Of a stretch of 64,000 nt of DNA, positions 55,058-64,000 are shown in pieces. The translations under genes were made by a program, and so were the position numbers. Position 1 is the stretch's first letter. The number at the start of each line of letters is the position of its first letter. Where the stretch lies: assembly GCA_040755295.1 (NCBI GenBank), contig JBFMBK010000011.1:1-64000 (forward strand), given 5' to 3'. Source of the DNA: Bacillota bacterium (GTDB lineage: Bacteria; Bacillota; Desulfotomaculia; Desulfotomaculales; Ammonificaceae). Under the pieces are notes generated by a model, which made no database searches, was not told the origin of the DNA, and was given only the letters and a program-made list of their open reading frames with translations.

Positions 55058-56023
55058 TTAAGGAGTGAACTCCCTCGTTACAATCTGTCCTATACCGCCG
55101 AGGTAACCGTGGTTCTGCTCGTTGGAGATAACCTCGACGGCCCCGGCGTTGCCCAGTATGACGGTTATAGAGTTCTGAGCGCTGAAGCTGCGCGCGTCAC
55201 CGGCCCAAAGCATCCCTTCAAAAGCAGGCACACCGTCGACGTTTACCTGCGTCCAGCACTTATCCCTGGTCGCGTTTAAAGACAACGTGACTCCCTGACT
55301 CTTCTGTTCCTCTTGTCCGGCCTGACCCGTCCCGGGTGTACCGCCTGTTTGCCCCGTCTGGCCGGCAGGAGTAGAACCGCCTGTCTGCCCCGTCTGCTCC
55401 TCGGGAGTGGTGTCGCCGGATTGGCCGGTTTGGTTGTTTTCACCTTCATGGCCTTGCTGATCCTGCGTGCTTTCTTCCGCAGGATCCTCCCGGTCTTGAC
55501 CCCCGGCATCCCCTTCAGGCTCAGGCACCGGTGAATAAGACTGCTCGCCCGTGGAAGGCGGGGTCTTGTTCTCGTTAACTGGCGGTTTTGCCGGGGTTTG
55601 CGTTGTATCCTCATGTGGCAGGGCCGGTGCGTTTTCGGCCGGGCCGCTGTAAACCGCCTCATAGATGCCGTTGAAAGCAAGAAGCAACCCGACAACGGCC
55701 ACTATCAGGAAAATGCTGCGGTAGCGCTGCCAGTTGAAAGGAGGACGGGGTTTCTCCTCCTTGTGCGGTTTGCTCCCGGAACTGTGTCCCTGTTCCGCTT
55801 CGAAGAACCGGTCAAGTTCCGCGGCCAGAACAGCTTCGTCTAATTCCAGGTAGCGGGCATAAGTGCGGAGAAACGCCTTGGCGTAAACCCTTCCGGGTAA
55901 AGCATTGAACCGGTCGTTTTCCATTGCTTCCAAGAACTTCGCGCGAATCTTGGTCGCTTCTTCGGCCGTCGAAATGGTTATTCCTTTCTCTTCCCGGGCC
56001 TTGGAAAGTTTTTCTCCGATCAC
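55058..56023 (-). CDS. RodZ-like membrane protein with N-terminal helix-turn-helix
   Basis: 321 residues. HTH of the RodZ type: IGEKLSKAREEKGITISTAE with LEAMENDRFNALPGRVYAKA. One transmembrane helix (SIFLIVAVVGLLLAFNG) follows at about 104-122. An outside linker of about 110 residues is rich in Thr, Gln, Gly and Glu, with GQTGQTGGTPG-type short repeats. The C-terminal DUF4115 beta domain starts VTLSLNATRDKCWTQV. RodZ links the cytoskeleton with wall synthesis. GTG start with GGTGGTAGA upstream. The repeat linker may vary in length between strains. Confidence 0.87.
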   Translation of the reverse strand: MIGEKLSKAREEKGITISTAEEATKIRAKFLEAMENDRFNALPGRVYAKAFLRTYARYLELDEAVLAAELDRFFEAEQGHSSGSKPHKEEKPRPPFNWQRYRSIFLIVAVVGLLLAFNGIYEAVYSGPAENAPALPHEDTTQTPAKPPVNENKTPPSTGEQSYSPVPEPEGDAGGQDREDPAEESTQDQQGHEGENNQTGQSGDTTPEEQTGQTGGSTPAGQTGQTGGTPGTGQAGQEEQKSQGVTLSLNATRDKCWTQVNVDGVPAFEGMLWAGDARSFSAQNSITVILGNAGAVEVISNEQNHGYLGGIGQIVTREFTP

Positions 56024-56133
56024 TCTACCACCCCATAAAGATTAAGACTATTTTCGCGGAAAAACGATAAAGTTTTCCCGTTTTTAACTATATCACACCG
56101 GGCAATTAATAGTCAATATTAGACATGATTTGA

Positions 56134-58365
56134 CTATTTTCGGCGGTCTATGGTTGCGCGGTATTGTTCGAGGGTCATCAGGAGGGTTCGCGGCTTGCTT
56201 CCTTCAAAAGGACCGACTATACCCCGGCGCTCCATGATATCGATTAAGCGGGCGGCCCGGGCGTAACCGATTTTCATCCGTCGTTGAAGCAGGGAGATGG
56301 AGGCGTGGCCCGCACGCACAAGGATTTCCACCGCCTGAGGGAAGAGTTCGTCATCCTCCTCCGGCGTTTCTTCGTATTCCGGCACCTCTACGGGAATCTC
56401 CTCCGTCGACGGCAGCCCCTGCTTCTTCAAGTATTCCACTACGGCTTCAACCTCGCGGTCGGACAAGTAGGCGCCCTGCAGTCTGAGAGGCTTGCTGCTG
56501 CCGACAGGTGAAAACAGCATATCGCCGCGGCCAAGAAGCTTTTCTGCGCCGGACATGTCCAGGATCGTACGCGAATCGACCTGTGATGAAACCGCAAACG
56601 ACACCCGTGAAGGAATATTTGCCTTAATCAATCCGGTGATAACGTCTACCGACGGCCGTTGTGTGGCAACGACAAGATGAATGCCGGCCGCGCGCGCCAT
56701 CTGGGCAAGCCGGCATATCGCGTCCTCAACATCCACCGGAGCGACCATCATCAGGTCGGCCAACTCGTCTATCACCACCACGATGTAAGGCAGCCTCGCT
56801 TTCTTCTCGTCATTTAATTGTAATATGCTGTTGTAGCGGTTTATATCCCTGACCCCCACCATTGCCAGAGCCTCATAGCGGCGCTCCATTTCCCGCACCA
56901 GCCAACGGAGCGTGGCGGCCGCTTTCTTGGCGTCCGTGACCACGGGACAGGCAAGATGGGGAATATCGTTGTAGGTGGTGAGCTCCACCATCTTTGGATC
57001 TATCAACACGAGCTTTACCACGTCCGGCCCGGATTTGAACAAAATGCTGATTATCAGCGTGTTCAGGCAGACGCTTTTGCCCGCTCCCGTCGCTCCCGCG
57101 ATAAGCAGGTGCGGCATCTGGGAAAGGTCCGCCACCGCTACATGACCGGCTATGCCCTTGCCCAGAACCATCGTAAGGGGCGAAGGATTCTGCACGAACT
57201 CCTTGGTCTCAAGAAGCTCGCGTAAATGTACCAGGGAAATCGTCTTGTTCGGCACTTCGATGCCGATAGCCGCCTTACCCGGAATGGGAGCCTCGATCCG
57301 GACATCCGACGCGGCCATCGTCAATGCGATATCATCGGCCAGACTTACTATGCGGCTGACTTTCACACCGGGGGCAGGCTGCACCTCATAGCGGGTAACT
57401 GCGGGTCCGCGGGTAACCTGCACAACCTTCGCCTTGACGCTGAAGCTGTCAAGGGTTTCTTCGAGGATTTTGATGCTTTCTGCTATGTCCCGTGAACCCG
57501 AACCGTCGCGCGTCTTCGGGATACGGGTAAGCAGCGTGATGGGCGGAGGCTTGTAGGCGACCACCTCTTCGAGGGATATCTGACTGACCCGGTCCGCGGA
57601 TTTCTCGTCCATCGACAACGGACGAGGCGCTGACACTTGAGTTTCCATGCGAGGCGGCGGTTCCGTTCTCGAATGCGCAGGTTCGTTACCGTCTATAATC
57701 ACAGGGAATGATGCCGGCGGTTCTTCTTCCTGTTCCGGTTCTTCTTTCTCTTCTTTAACTTCGGTGTAAATAAAGTCCCCGAACATCCGGGATAATCTAT
57801 GAATGAAACGGGAGACCCTTCTTGTCACCTTCTTGCCGAGTTCTCCCGGAGACATGCTTGTGGTCAGGGCAAGACAGGCAAGGGTGACGCTCCCGAGAAT
57901 AACGTAAGTCCCCGAAATTCCAAAAGCCCGGCACAGGATAAAAGATACGAAGGCGCCCACCACTCCCCCGCCGTCACCGGCAAGGCCGTTATTCAGCGCT
58001 TCCTTAAAGGCCACGTCCCGCGGCAAAAGCCATAGATCAAGGAGCACGAGGACTACCAGCACCAGGCTGGCGCCGCCGTAAGCCCTGAGCCTCAAGTCTT
58101 CCCTTCGTCCGTCCCGCAGGAGGCCTATCCCGAAAAGTCCGGCCGCGGCCGGAATCAGGTACCGGCCTTCGCCCGCCAACCCCGAAAGAATACGCCGTTC
58201 GAACGACCCTACCGCGCCCGCCGAGCCGTTCGTAAGGCCGATCAAGCTCAGGACGGCCAAAGCAAGCAAGCCCAAACCGAGAAGTTCCGCCTTAATATCC
58301 CTCATCCCGGCTTCGTTAACCTTGCTCTTTAGAGATATTCTTTCATTCTGCCTTTTTCTCGCCAT
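56134..58365 (-). CDS. FtsK/SpoIIIE DNA translocase
   Basis: 743 residues. Four hydrophobic N-terminal helices (40-190) lead to a short charged linker, the alpha/beta motor with Walker [13 protein letters not shown] and Walker [14 protein letters not shown], and a C-terminal winged-helix gamma domain ([20 protein letters not shown]) that reads KOPS/SRS-like sequences. It pumps DNA at septa during division or sporulation. ATG at 58365 with AAGGAGACA upstream replaces a 63-codon longer frame. The gene is divergent from bioF. Confidence 0.94.
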   Translation of the reverse strand: MARKRQNERISLKSKVNEAGMRDIKAELLGLGLLALAVLSLIGLTNGSAGAVGSFERRILSGLAGEGRYLIPAAAGLFGIGLLRDGRREDLRLRAYGGASLVLVVLVLLDLWLLPRDVAFKEALNNGLAGDGGGVVGAFVSFILCRAFGISGTYVILGSVTLACLALTTSMSPGELGKKVTRRVSRFIHRLSRMFGDFIYTEVKEEKEEPEQEEEPPASFPVIIDGNEPAHSRTEPPPRMETQVSAPRPLSMDEKSADRVSQISLEEVVAYKPPPITLLTRIPKTRDGSGSRDIAESIKILEETLDSFSVKAKVVQVTRGPAVTRYEVQPAPGVKVSRIVSLADDIALTMAASDVRIEAPIPGKAAIGIEVPNKTISLVHLRELLETKEFVQNPSPLTMVLGKGIAGHVAVADLSQMPHLLIAGATGAGKSVCLNTLIISILFKSGPDVVKLVLIDPKMVELTTYNDIPHLACPVVTDAKKAAATLRWLVREMERRYEALAMVGVRDINRYNSILQLNDEKKARLPYIVVVIDELADLMMVAPVDVEDAICRLAQMARAAGIHLVVATQRPSVDVITGLIKANIPSRVSFAVSSQVDSRTILDMSGAEKLLGRGDMLFSPVGSSKPLRLQGAYLSDREVEAVVEYLKKQGLPSTEEIPVEVPEYEETPEEDDELFPQAVEILVRAGHASISLLQRRMKIGYARAARLIDIMERRGIVGPFEGSKPRTLLMTLEQYRATIDRRK

Positions 58366-58547
58366 AAGTGTCTCCTTTTCTTCGCGTACTACATTCGGCG
58401 CTAAACTTAATTCTCCTGCCGGAGTACCATTCAGCCGCTTAGCGTTTCGCTGATGGAACGCGGCAGGATGTAAGCAGAGTAATTGGAAAGTGAGAAGTGT
58501 GAAGTTGGAATTTGAGACGGGCCTGAACAGATTCCTGCGGATTAATA

Positions 58548-58576
58548 TTGACATGGGAACAGAGGACGTCTATATT
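58548..58576 (+). promoter_or_regulatory. Promoter of the biotin operon
   Basis: TTGACA (58548-58553), 17-bp spacer, TATATT (58571-58576). It overlaps the BirA operator by two bases. Confidence 0.78.
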
Positions 58577-58606
58577 GTTAACCAGAAATGCCTACCAGGT
58601 TTACAA
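58575..58606 (+). promoter_or_regulatory. BirA-type biotin operator
   Basis: TTGTTAACC (58575-58583), 14-bp spacer, GGTTTACAA (58598-58606). It matches the Firmicute BirA palindrome TTGTTAACC-N14-GGTTAACAA with one mismatch, and covers the -10 box and transcription start, so biotinyl-5'-AMP-BirA would block initiation. Confidence 0.82.
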
Positions 58607-58629
58607 TTTTAAGAGAGGACCCTAATAAG

Positions 58630-59784
58630 GTGGAGTTTCTCGGTCAGACCCTGCACGATGCAGAAAACGCAGGATTGAGACGCACCCTGCGCTCATTAAC
58701 GCCGTACAGCCCCACCCGGGCGCTTTTGAACGGTCGGGAGGTAACCCTTTTCTGCACCAACAACTACCTGGGGCTCACACACCACCCCCGGGTTATCGCG
58801 AGTGCCGCGGAGGCTTTACGAACTTACGGCGCCGGAAGCGGCGCCTCACGTCTGGTGAGCGGTCACTTTCCCTTACACAATGAATTGGAGGAGAGCATCG
58901 CCCGGTTCAAGGGTTGCGCGCGGGCGCTCGTGTTTCCCGCGGGTTATATGGCCAACATCGCCGTGATCAGCGCCCTCGCCGGGCGTGGTGACGTGGTCTT
59001 CTGCGACCGGCTCTGCCACGCCTCGCTGCTCGACGGCTGCCGCTTGAGCGGCGCGAAGATTCTCCGTTTCGCGCACAACGACATCGCGTCGCTCCGCCGT
59101 CTCGTCGCGCAGCATCGCGGGCGACGGCGCCTTCTGGTCACCGAAGGCGTTTTCTCGATGGACGGTGACACCGCGCCGCTGGCGGAGTTGTACGCAGTGG
59201 CACGGGAGGACTCCCTTATCCTTATTGTAGACGATGCCCACGGCACCGGCGTCCTCGGCCCTGGAGGCCGCGGTACGCTTGCCGCCCAGGGTATACCGGT
59301 CAACGACGTCGTGCTCACCGGAACGCTTTCCAAGGCCCTGGCCTCTCTGGGAGGGTTCGTAGCAGGATCGGACGTGCTCGTCGATTTCGTCCTCAACAGC
59401 GCCCGCCCGTTCATTTTCACCACGGCCCTGCCTCCGGCCTCGGCCGCCGCGGCTCTTACCGCCTTTGAATTACTCCTGGAGGAGCCGTTGCTGCTCGGCC
59501 GGCTCTGGGAAAACGTTGGCCGGATGCGCGACGGGCTGGCGGCCCGCTGTTTTTTTACGGCCGGGACCTCGCCTATAATGCCTGTAATAGTAGGAGATCC
59601 GGCAAGGGCTTTGAGCCTTTCGGAACGATTACTCGAGCGGGGCTATTTCGTACCGGCCATCCGCCCGCCATCGGTGCCGCATGGAACGGCACGGCTCAGA
59701 ATAACCGTTAGCGCCGCGCATACCTGCGGTGAGATTGACGGTTTTTTGGCCGCTTTCAGTGAAGCGATGGAAGACGGAATTTAG
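58630..59784 (+). CDS. bioF: 8-amino-7-oxononanoate synthase
   Basis: 384 residues. NNYLGLTHHPRV, GAGSGASRLVSG, the DDAHGTGVLGPGGRG cofactor region and the Schiff-base lysine in TGTLSKALASLGG define BioF, which condenses pimeloyl-ACP/CoA with alanine. GTG at 58630 (reading MEFLGQTLHDAENAG) is chosen: GAGAGGA lies 10 nt upstream and the N-terminus fits the family. The ATG at 58588 lies inside the BirA operator and would be at or before the transcription start. First gene of the biotin cluster. Confidence 0.94.
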   Translation: MEFLGQTLHDAENAGLRRTLRSLTPYSPTRALLNGREVTLFCTNNYLGLTHHPRVIASAAEALRTYGAGSGASRLVSGHFPLHNELEESIARFKGCARALVFPAGYMANIAVISALAGRGDVVFCDRLCHASLLDGCRLSGAKILRFAHNDIASLRRLVAQHRGRRRLLVTEGVFSMDGDTAPLAELYAVAREDSLILIVDDAHGTGVLGPGGRGTLAAQGIPVNDVVLTGTLSKALASLGGFVAGSDVLVDFVLNSARPFIFTTALPPASAAAALTAFELLLEEPLLLGRLWENVGRMRDGLAARCFFTAGTSPIMPVIVGDPARALSLSERLLERGYFVPAIRPPSVPHGTARLRITVSAAHTCGEIDGFLAAFSEAMEDGI

Positions 59785-60034
59785 AATATAGAAGACAGAA
59801 GGTAGAAGGTAAGAAGGTGGCAAAGGGGAAAGGGGGAAACATGAAGAAGGGATTAGCGGCAAAAACATTTTAAGACTTGATGGTCGAGCCGACAAAGCTC
59901 GATTCATGAACATGCCCAAGGTTCTATAGACGAATGCCTATACTATAGCTATTTTAAATTCTGGATAATAACTCTTTTTTAAAACTCTTGCTTAAATATT
60001 CTGTATTCTATATTCTGTATTCTATATTCTTTAG
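59785..60034. repeat. Word-repeat spacer between bioF and bioD
   Basis: GAATATAGAAGACAGAAGGTAG at the left, and five near-copies of TATTCTGTATTCTA at the right, around 90 bp of unremarkable sequence. No gene seen. Confidence 0.55.
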
Positions 60035-60049
60035 ATGGAGGCATTAGAT

Positions 60050-60817
60050 GTGACTGAAACACAAACCGGAAACGAAGCGGCAAGACCGACACTGCCGTCG
60101 CTGTTCATAACGGGCACCGACACCGGTGTCGGTAAAACGGTCTTGAGCGCCCTTCTGGGGTTGATTTACCAGTCGGCCGGCCTGAAAACCGCCTACCTCA
60201 AACCTGTGGAAACCGGCGCCGTCAAAGGGCCGGACGGCCTCGTGCCGGGGGATACCAGGTTTGTTTCCGACGTTCTGGGCCTGGAGGAATCCATTGATGT
60301 GCTTTGCCCATACCGTTTCGAACACCCGGTTTCGCCTCATCTGGCGGGGCGCATGGGAAAAAAGGAGTTCAAACCGCAGGTGGTCCAGGAGTGCTTCAAA
60401 TACCTCGAGAAATTTTATGACGCCGTGATCGTGGAAGGCGCGGGAGGCCTTCTGGTACCCCTTTCCGAAAAATACATGGTCGCCGACCTGGCGAGAGACC
60501 TCGGGCTGCCCGTGGTTATAACGGCGCGGCCCGGGCTCGGCACCATTAATCACACCCTGTTGACGATCGCCGCGGCCCTGCAGGTCGAACTGAAGGTGGC
60601 GGGCGTGGTTGTAAACCGCTACCCCGAAGACCCCGACCCTGTCGTCAAGGACAACCCGAGGGCGATTGCCAAACTCTCCGGTCTGCCGGTCCTGGCGCGG
60701 GTTCCCGAACTGGACGGCCTTGACGCCGGAGAACCCGGGCGCGCCTTGCTGGAAAAAGCGGCGCTGGAGCTCAACCGGCTTTACCGGTTGGACGAGGCCC
60801 TCGCCAAACTGGTGTAA
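60050..60817 (+). CDS. bioD: Dethiobiotin synthetase
   Basis: 255 residues. P-loop GTDTGVGKTVLSALLG, substrate-binding LKPVETGA, DAVIVEGAGGLLVPL and VNRYPED are typical. It closes the ureido ring of dethiobiotin using CO2 and ATP. GTG at 60050 sits 8 nt after GGAGG, better placed than ATG at 60035, which precedes that site. Confidence 0.94.
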   Translation: MTETQTGNEAARPTLPSLFITGTDTGVGKTVLSALLGLIYQSAGLKTAYLKPVETGAVKGPDGLVPGDTRFVSDVLGLEESIDVLCPYRFEHPVSPHLAGRMGKKEFKPQVVQECFKYLEKFYDAVIVEGAGGLLVPLSEKYMVADLARDLGLPVVITARPGLGTINHTLLTIAAALQVELKVAGVVVNRYPEDPDPVVKDNPRAIAKLSGLPVLARVPELDGLDAGEPGRALLEKAALELNRLYRLDEALAKLV

Positions 60818-60928
60818 TTCTGATGGCCCGTGCGGTTTGTCAATTCAGGGGAAGACCGGTTTCTACTTTTTCTCGACGTCGGAACTTGGACGTCGGACGC
60901 CGGACCTATTTTCAATGGAGTCCCACCT

Positions 60929-61072
60929 GCCGTATTCAGCGGCACAACAAATAATAAAAATCGGCGCTGGAAATAGCGATTTACTTGTTGTTATATTTGT
61001 TTTCTTAATTCTTGGCGTTCTTGGCCAGCACTCAGGGACTGAGTACTGGATTGGCGGTGAGATTTCTTTTAG
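60929..61072. repeat. About 140-bp dispersed element, copy 2
   Basis: Partner of 35158-35297. The right end is a hairpin CCAGCACTCAG GGA CTGAGTACTGG (61024-61048). It lies in the bioD-bioA spacer and stops just before the bioA ribosome site. Confidence 0.65.
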
Positions 61073-61085
61073 GAGGAGTATACGG

Positions 61086-62447
61086 ATGTACAGCGGTGAG
61101 GAGATAGAACGCCTGGAAAACCTTGACCGCACGACGATCTGGCACCCTTTTACCCAGATGAAGGAGTACGTTTCCGAAAACGCCCCGGTGATCGCCGCCG
61201 GTGAAGGTTGTTACCTGATTGATATTCACGGACGGCGCTACCTCGACGGCGTAAGCTCTCTCTGGGTCACCGTTCACGGCCACCGGAAAGCGGCGCTTAA
61301 CGATGCGATCAAAGAGCAGCTCGAGAAGGTCGCGCACTCCACCCTTTTGGGGCTGGCAAACGTTCCTTCCGTGCTTCTTGCCGAGCGTTTGACAGCCATC
61401 GCCCCTGCGGGCCTCAAACGGGTCTTTTACTCGGACAGCGGGTCCGCCGGTGTGGAGATCGCCCTTAAAATAGCCTTTCAGTACTGGCGGAATATCGGCA
61501 TAACCGGCAAAAACAAGTTTCTTTCCTTCTATAACGCGTACCACGGAGATACCCTGGGAGCGGTCGGCGTAGGCGGGATGGAACTCTTTCATCAGGTTTA
61601 CGGCCCCCTCGTGGTGGCTTCGTTGAAAACGCCTTCGGCCTACTGCTACCGCTGTCCTTACGGGTACAGCGAACTGTCGGGATGCGGCCGTGATTGTTTC
61701 ACCGCATTCGAACGTATCATAGAAGAGTACCGTGACGAACTGGCCGCGGTCATTGTCGAGCCGGTGATCCAGGGCGCAGCGGGGATGATTATCTGGCCCG
61801 AGGGGTTCCTGCGGCGCCTCCGCCGCTTATGCGACACCCACCGGGTCCTGCTGATAGCCGACGAGGTTGCGACGGGGTTCGGCCGTACCGGCAAGATGTT
61901 CGCTTGCGAACACGAGCAGGTCAGCCCCGACATCATGATAATGGCCAAGGGCATTACCGGCGGCTACCTGCCGCTCGCGGCGACGCTTACCACCGAAACG
62001 ATCTACGAGGCTTTCTATGCCGACTACCCCGAACAGAAAACGTTTTATCACGGCCACACCTACACCGGAAACCCGCTGGCATGCGCCGCTTCTATGGCCA
62101 ATCTCGACCTGTTCGAAAACGAAGCGGTCATGGACAGGCTGCAACCGAAGATAGAGCACCTCCGTACACTGCTCGACAACCTCCGGGGGCTTCCCCACGT
62201 CGGAGATGTCCGCCAGGCCGGTTTTATGGTCGGTATAGAGTTGGTCCGGAACAAAGAAACGAGGGAACCCTTCCCGCTTGTCGACCGGAAAGGACGGCAG
62301 GTGGTTCTTAAGGCGCGCGAGAAGGGTGTAATCATCCGTCCCCTGGGTGACGTTGTTGTGCTGATGCCGCCGCTGGCGATCAGCGACCCGGAGTTGTCGG
62401 ACCTCTGCGGGGTAGTTACGGAAAGCATCATGGAGGCAACGAATTGA
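61086..62447 (+). CDS. bioA: Adenosylmethionine-8-amino-7-oxononanoate aminotransferase
   Basis: 453 residues. DRTTIWHPFTQMKEY is the BioA N-terminal block, followed by SDSGSAGVEIALKIAFQYW, YHGDTLGAVGVGG, LIADEVATGFGRTG and the Schiff-base lysine in MAKGITGGYLP. A cysteine-rich insert YCYRCPYGYSELSGCGRDC is found in clostridial BioA. It makes 7,8-diaminononanoate; whether the donor is SAM or lysine (BioK) cannot be decided here. ATG with AGGAGGAG upstream; the 140-codon upstream extension of the frame is not coding. Confidence 0.94.
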   Translation: MYSGEEIERLENLDRTTIWHPFTQMKEYVSENAPVIAAGEGCYLIDIHGRRYLDGVSSLWVTVHGHRKAALNDAIKEQLEKVAHSTLLGLANVPSVLLAERLTAIAPAGLKRVFYSDSGSAGVEIALKIAFQYWRNIGITGKNKFLSFYNAYHGDTLGAVGVGGMELFHQVYGPLVVASLKTPSAYCYRCPYGYSELSGCGRDCFTAFERIIEEYRDELAAVIVEPVIQGAAGMIIWPEGFLRRLRRLCDTHRVLLIADEVATGFGRTGKMFACEHEQVSPDIMIMAKGITGGYLPLAATLTTETIYEAFYADYPEQKTFYHGHTYTGNPLACAASMANLDLFENEAVMDRLQPKIEHLRTLLDNLRGLPHVGDVRQAGFMVGIELVRNKETREPFPLVDRKGRQVVLKAREKGVIIRPLGDVVVLMPPLAISDPELSDLCGVVTESIMEATN

Positions 62448-63103
62448 CCCCGACCGTCGGTTTGAATGGAAAAGGGATTGCTTTAAGCCCGACCGTTATC
62501 GCCGGAACGCCGGCCTACCTGCTGACGCCCGAGAATCAAAAAGGCGCGGCGATAATCCTGCACGGGTACGGCGGCGTAAAAGAGGAGGTCCTGGGTCTCG
62601 GGATCGCGGCGGCCGGCGCCGGTTGGAAAACGTATCTTCCCGACCTTCCCGGGCACGGCGCGCACCCGGAGCCGCTGTCGGGGCAGAGCATCCGGAGGTT
62701 CGCCGCCGCCCTTAAAACCTACACTTTCACAGCCGCCATAGGACACAGCCTGGGCGGGCGTATAGCTATGACGCTGGGAACTAAACGTACCTGCCTGCTC
62801 TCCATACCCCTCGACGTCCGGTTTGACGGACGCAAAAGCGAACTCCTGCGGGTTCTCAGGGCGCGCCGGGTGCGGGAGTCGAAACCCTTTACCGGTCTGG
62901 AAGAAGCGCTGGCGGTTCTCAATGAGCCCTGGCCGTCCCCGCCGGTACTGCTGTTTCATTCTTTCCGGGACCTGCCGACCTGCCTGGCAGCGGTGGCAAG
63001 CGCCCGTGAAATCGGGTGGGAGACCCGCAGCGTAAACAACGTGGGGCACCTCGATATCATCACCGCCCCCGAGGTATTGAACGCTGTTGGGGCTTATCTG
63101 TGA
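62444..63103 (+). CDS. Alpha/beta hydrolase in biotin operon (BioH-like role)
   Basis: 219 residues. HGYGGVKEEVLGL supplies the oxyanion region, GHSLGGRIAM the nucleophile serine, and VGHLDI the catalytic histidine; the acid is probably the Asp in SFRDLP. It starts on TTG overlapping the bioA stop (TTGA). In this position a pimeloyl-ACP methyl-ester esterase (BioH type), working after BioC, is expected; the sequence is not a close BioH and the role is inference. Confidence 0.82.
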   Translation: MTPTVGLNGKGIALSPTVIAGTPAYLLTPENQKGAAIILHGYGGVKEEVLGLGIAAAGAGWKTYLPDLPGHGAHPEPLSGQSIRRFAAALKTYTFTAAIGHSLGGRIAMTLGTKRTCLLSIPLDVRFDGRKSELLRVLRARRVRESKPFTGLEEALAVLNEPWPSPPVLLFHSFRDLPTCLAAVASAREIGWETRSVNNVGHLDIITAPEVLNAVGAYL

Positions 63104-63387
63104 ATAGAATGTAGAAGGTAGTAAGCAGTAGGGGAGAAGTAGGAGGCGGGAGTCAAGTCCCAAGTCGAAAGTCCTCAATATTCAGTCGGAAATAAAGTTA
63201 CGAGATTCGCGTTACGTGTTAGGGACGGAAACCGGTTTCAAGTTACGATCGTCAGGTTGCTGGTTACGAGTTTTAAGCGGTTCCGGATTTTTATTCTATA
63301 TTCTACCTTCTGACCATCTTAGCCACTCGGAAGAGGTATTTCTGTATTCTGTTTTGAACCTTGAACTGTAAAGAGGGGGCGATTCCG
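63104..63387. repeat. Word-repeat spacer before bioC
   Basis: Contains AGAAGGTAGTAAGCAGTAGG, CAAGTCCCAAGTCGAAAGTCC and TTCTATATTCTACCTTCTGACC, again both-strand variants of the same words. GAGGGGG at 63373-63379 is the bioC ribosome site. Confidence 0.5.
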
Positions 63388-64000
63388 ATTTCCGTATCTG
63401 AACCGTTCAGCGTTAACAGCAACATTTACGCGTCTCCGGAAAACGAGCGCTTTTACATGCGAATCGCCGCCGCGCTGGCGGACAGGATAGTCTCCCTCAA
63501 TCCGCAACGCATCCTTGAGGTCGGCGCCGGTACCGGCGCGGCCACGGTCGTGTTGCGGCGCTGGTTCCCCGCGGCCGAAATTCTGGCCACTGACCCGAGC
63601 AATGAAATGCTGGCTTACAACAAAAAAAAGCCGCTTACAAATACGACCTTCGCCCTTTTACCCGCCGAAGCAGCCGCTGAAACGAAAGACCGTTTCGGCC
63701 TTGTTTTCGGCAACATCTGCTACCACTGGTTCCGTCCCGGGACCGCCCGCACCTTGGCGGGACTTCTTGATCCCGGCGGAGTGATGGCGTTTTCGGTGCC
63801 CGTCAGCGGGCCGGCAAAAGGAGACGGGAATCTGATCCTGCTCCGCATCTGCCGGGAAATCGGCGTCGGCGACCGCCACGGCAAGCACCTTTTGAGCATA
63901 AGCCGCCTGCGCCGGGAATTTGCCGGTTTAAAAAGCTCCGTTGAATCGGTAACGATTCGCGAGACCCTCTCACCCGCGTTCTTCGGCGTCCTGCTGCGCG
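63388..64000 (+). CDS. bioC: Malonyl-ACP O-methyltransferase, 5' part
   Basis: 204 codons before the right edge. Class I methyltransferase: ILEVGAGTGAATVVLRRWFP is SAM motif I, then ILATDPSNEML and FGNICYHWFRP. The N-terminal SVNSNIYASPENERFY and the operon position point to BioC, which methylates malonyl-ACP to start pimelate synthesis. The ATT at 63388 follows GAGGGGG by 8 nt; the next ATG (in YMRIAAAL) would remove the N-terminal helix, and the upstream TTG at 63361 has no ribosome site. The 3' end is outside the window. Confidence 0.82.
   Translation, partial: MSVSEPFSVNSNIYASPENERFYMRIAAALADRIVSLNPQRILEVGAGTGAATVVLRRWFPAAEILATDPSNEMLAYNKKKPLTNTTFALLPAEAAAETKDRFGLVFGNICYHWFRPGTARTLAGLLDPGGVMAFSVPVSGPAKGDGNLILLRICREIGVGDRHGKHLLSISRLRREFAGLKSSVESVTIRETLSPAFFGVLLR

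Overview
The window looks like a chromosomal segment of an endospore-forming, anaerobic, moderately GC-rich clostridial Firmicute of the Desulfotomaculum/Pelotomaculum (Peptococcaceae) type. The evidence is the order miaB - ricA-like - mutS - mutL - methyltransferase - miaA - hfq - ynbB, CotF-like spore-coat genes, an ftsK/spoIIIE - rodZ-like - rimO block, YedF (selenium-linked), and strong AGGAGG ribosome sites with frequent GTG/TTG starts. This placement is inference; no rRNA is present.

Layout. 1-0.8 kb: the 5' part of a REP-type Y1 transposase and a truncated IS256-family remnant. 0.8-14.1 kb: one long minus-strand operon behind a near-consensus promoter. In transcription order it encodes a giant secreted protein with two seven-blade propellers and seven SbsA-type Ig domains, a small secreted charged protein, a 1715-residue RHS/YD-repeat protein with a variable C-terminal tail, and a small membrane protein (candidate immunity protein). 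14.4-16.5 kb: a nucleotide-sugar/NDUFA9-like oxidoreductase, an intact Phd-PIN toxin-antitoxin pair, and a decayed AbrB-PIN pair converging on it. 16.7-28.2 kb: housekeeping genes (trxB, ynbB, hfq, miaA, mutL, mutS, ricA-like, miaB). 28.5-34.5 kb: envelope and spore genes (DUF4013, CotF-like pair, TolC-like, stalk-domain and S-layer-like proteins). 35.3-37.0 kb: toxin-antitoxin island (DUF433/DUF5615 and CopG-BrnT-CopG). 37.3-45 kb: DUF5652, UspA, GH77 and GH57 glucan enzymes, YedF, a small membrane protein. 45.1-50.6 kb: recA-cinA, an FtsH-like protease operon, DUF1540. 50.8-53.4 kb: an MFS exporter, a thioesterase and a DsbA/FrnE-type oxidoreductase whose first active-site cysteine codon is TGA followed by a SECIS-like hairpin. 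53.5-58.4 kb: rimO, rodZ-like, ftsK. 58.5-64 kb: biotin genes bioF, bioD, bioA, a BioH-like hydrolase and bioC, behind a promoter with a BirA-type operator.

The main points of interest are the probable selenoprotein FrnE; the RHS toxin/immunity operon; an in-frame 105-bp element with perfect 15-bp inverted ends inside mutS, related to palindromic repeats elsewhere; a 176-bp MITE-like element with an 11-bp flanking duplication; three genes whose best start is ATT behind a strong Shine-Dalgarno sequence; and a BirA operator that rules out the upstream bioF ATG.

Intergenic regions carry much degenerate, word-like repeat DNA. No tRNA, rRNA, CRISPR array or confident riboswitch was found.
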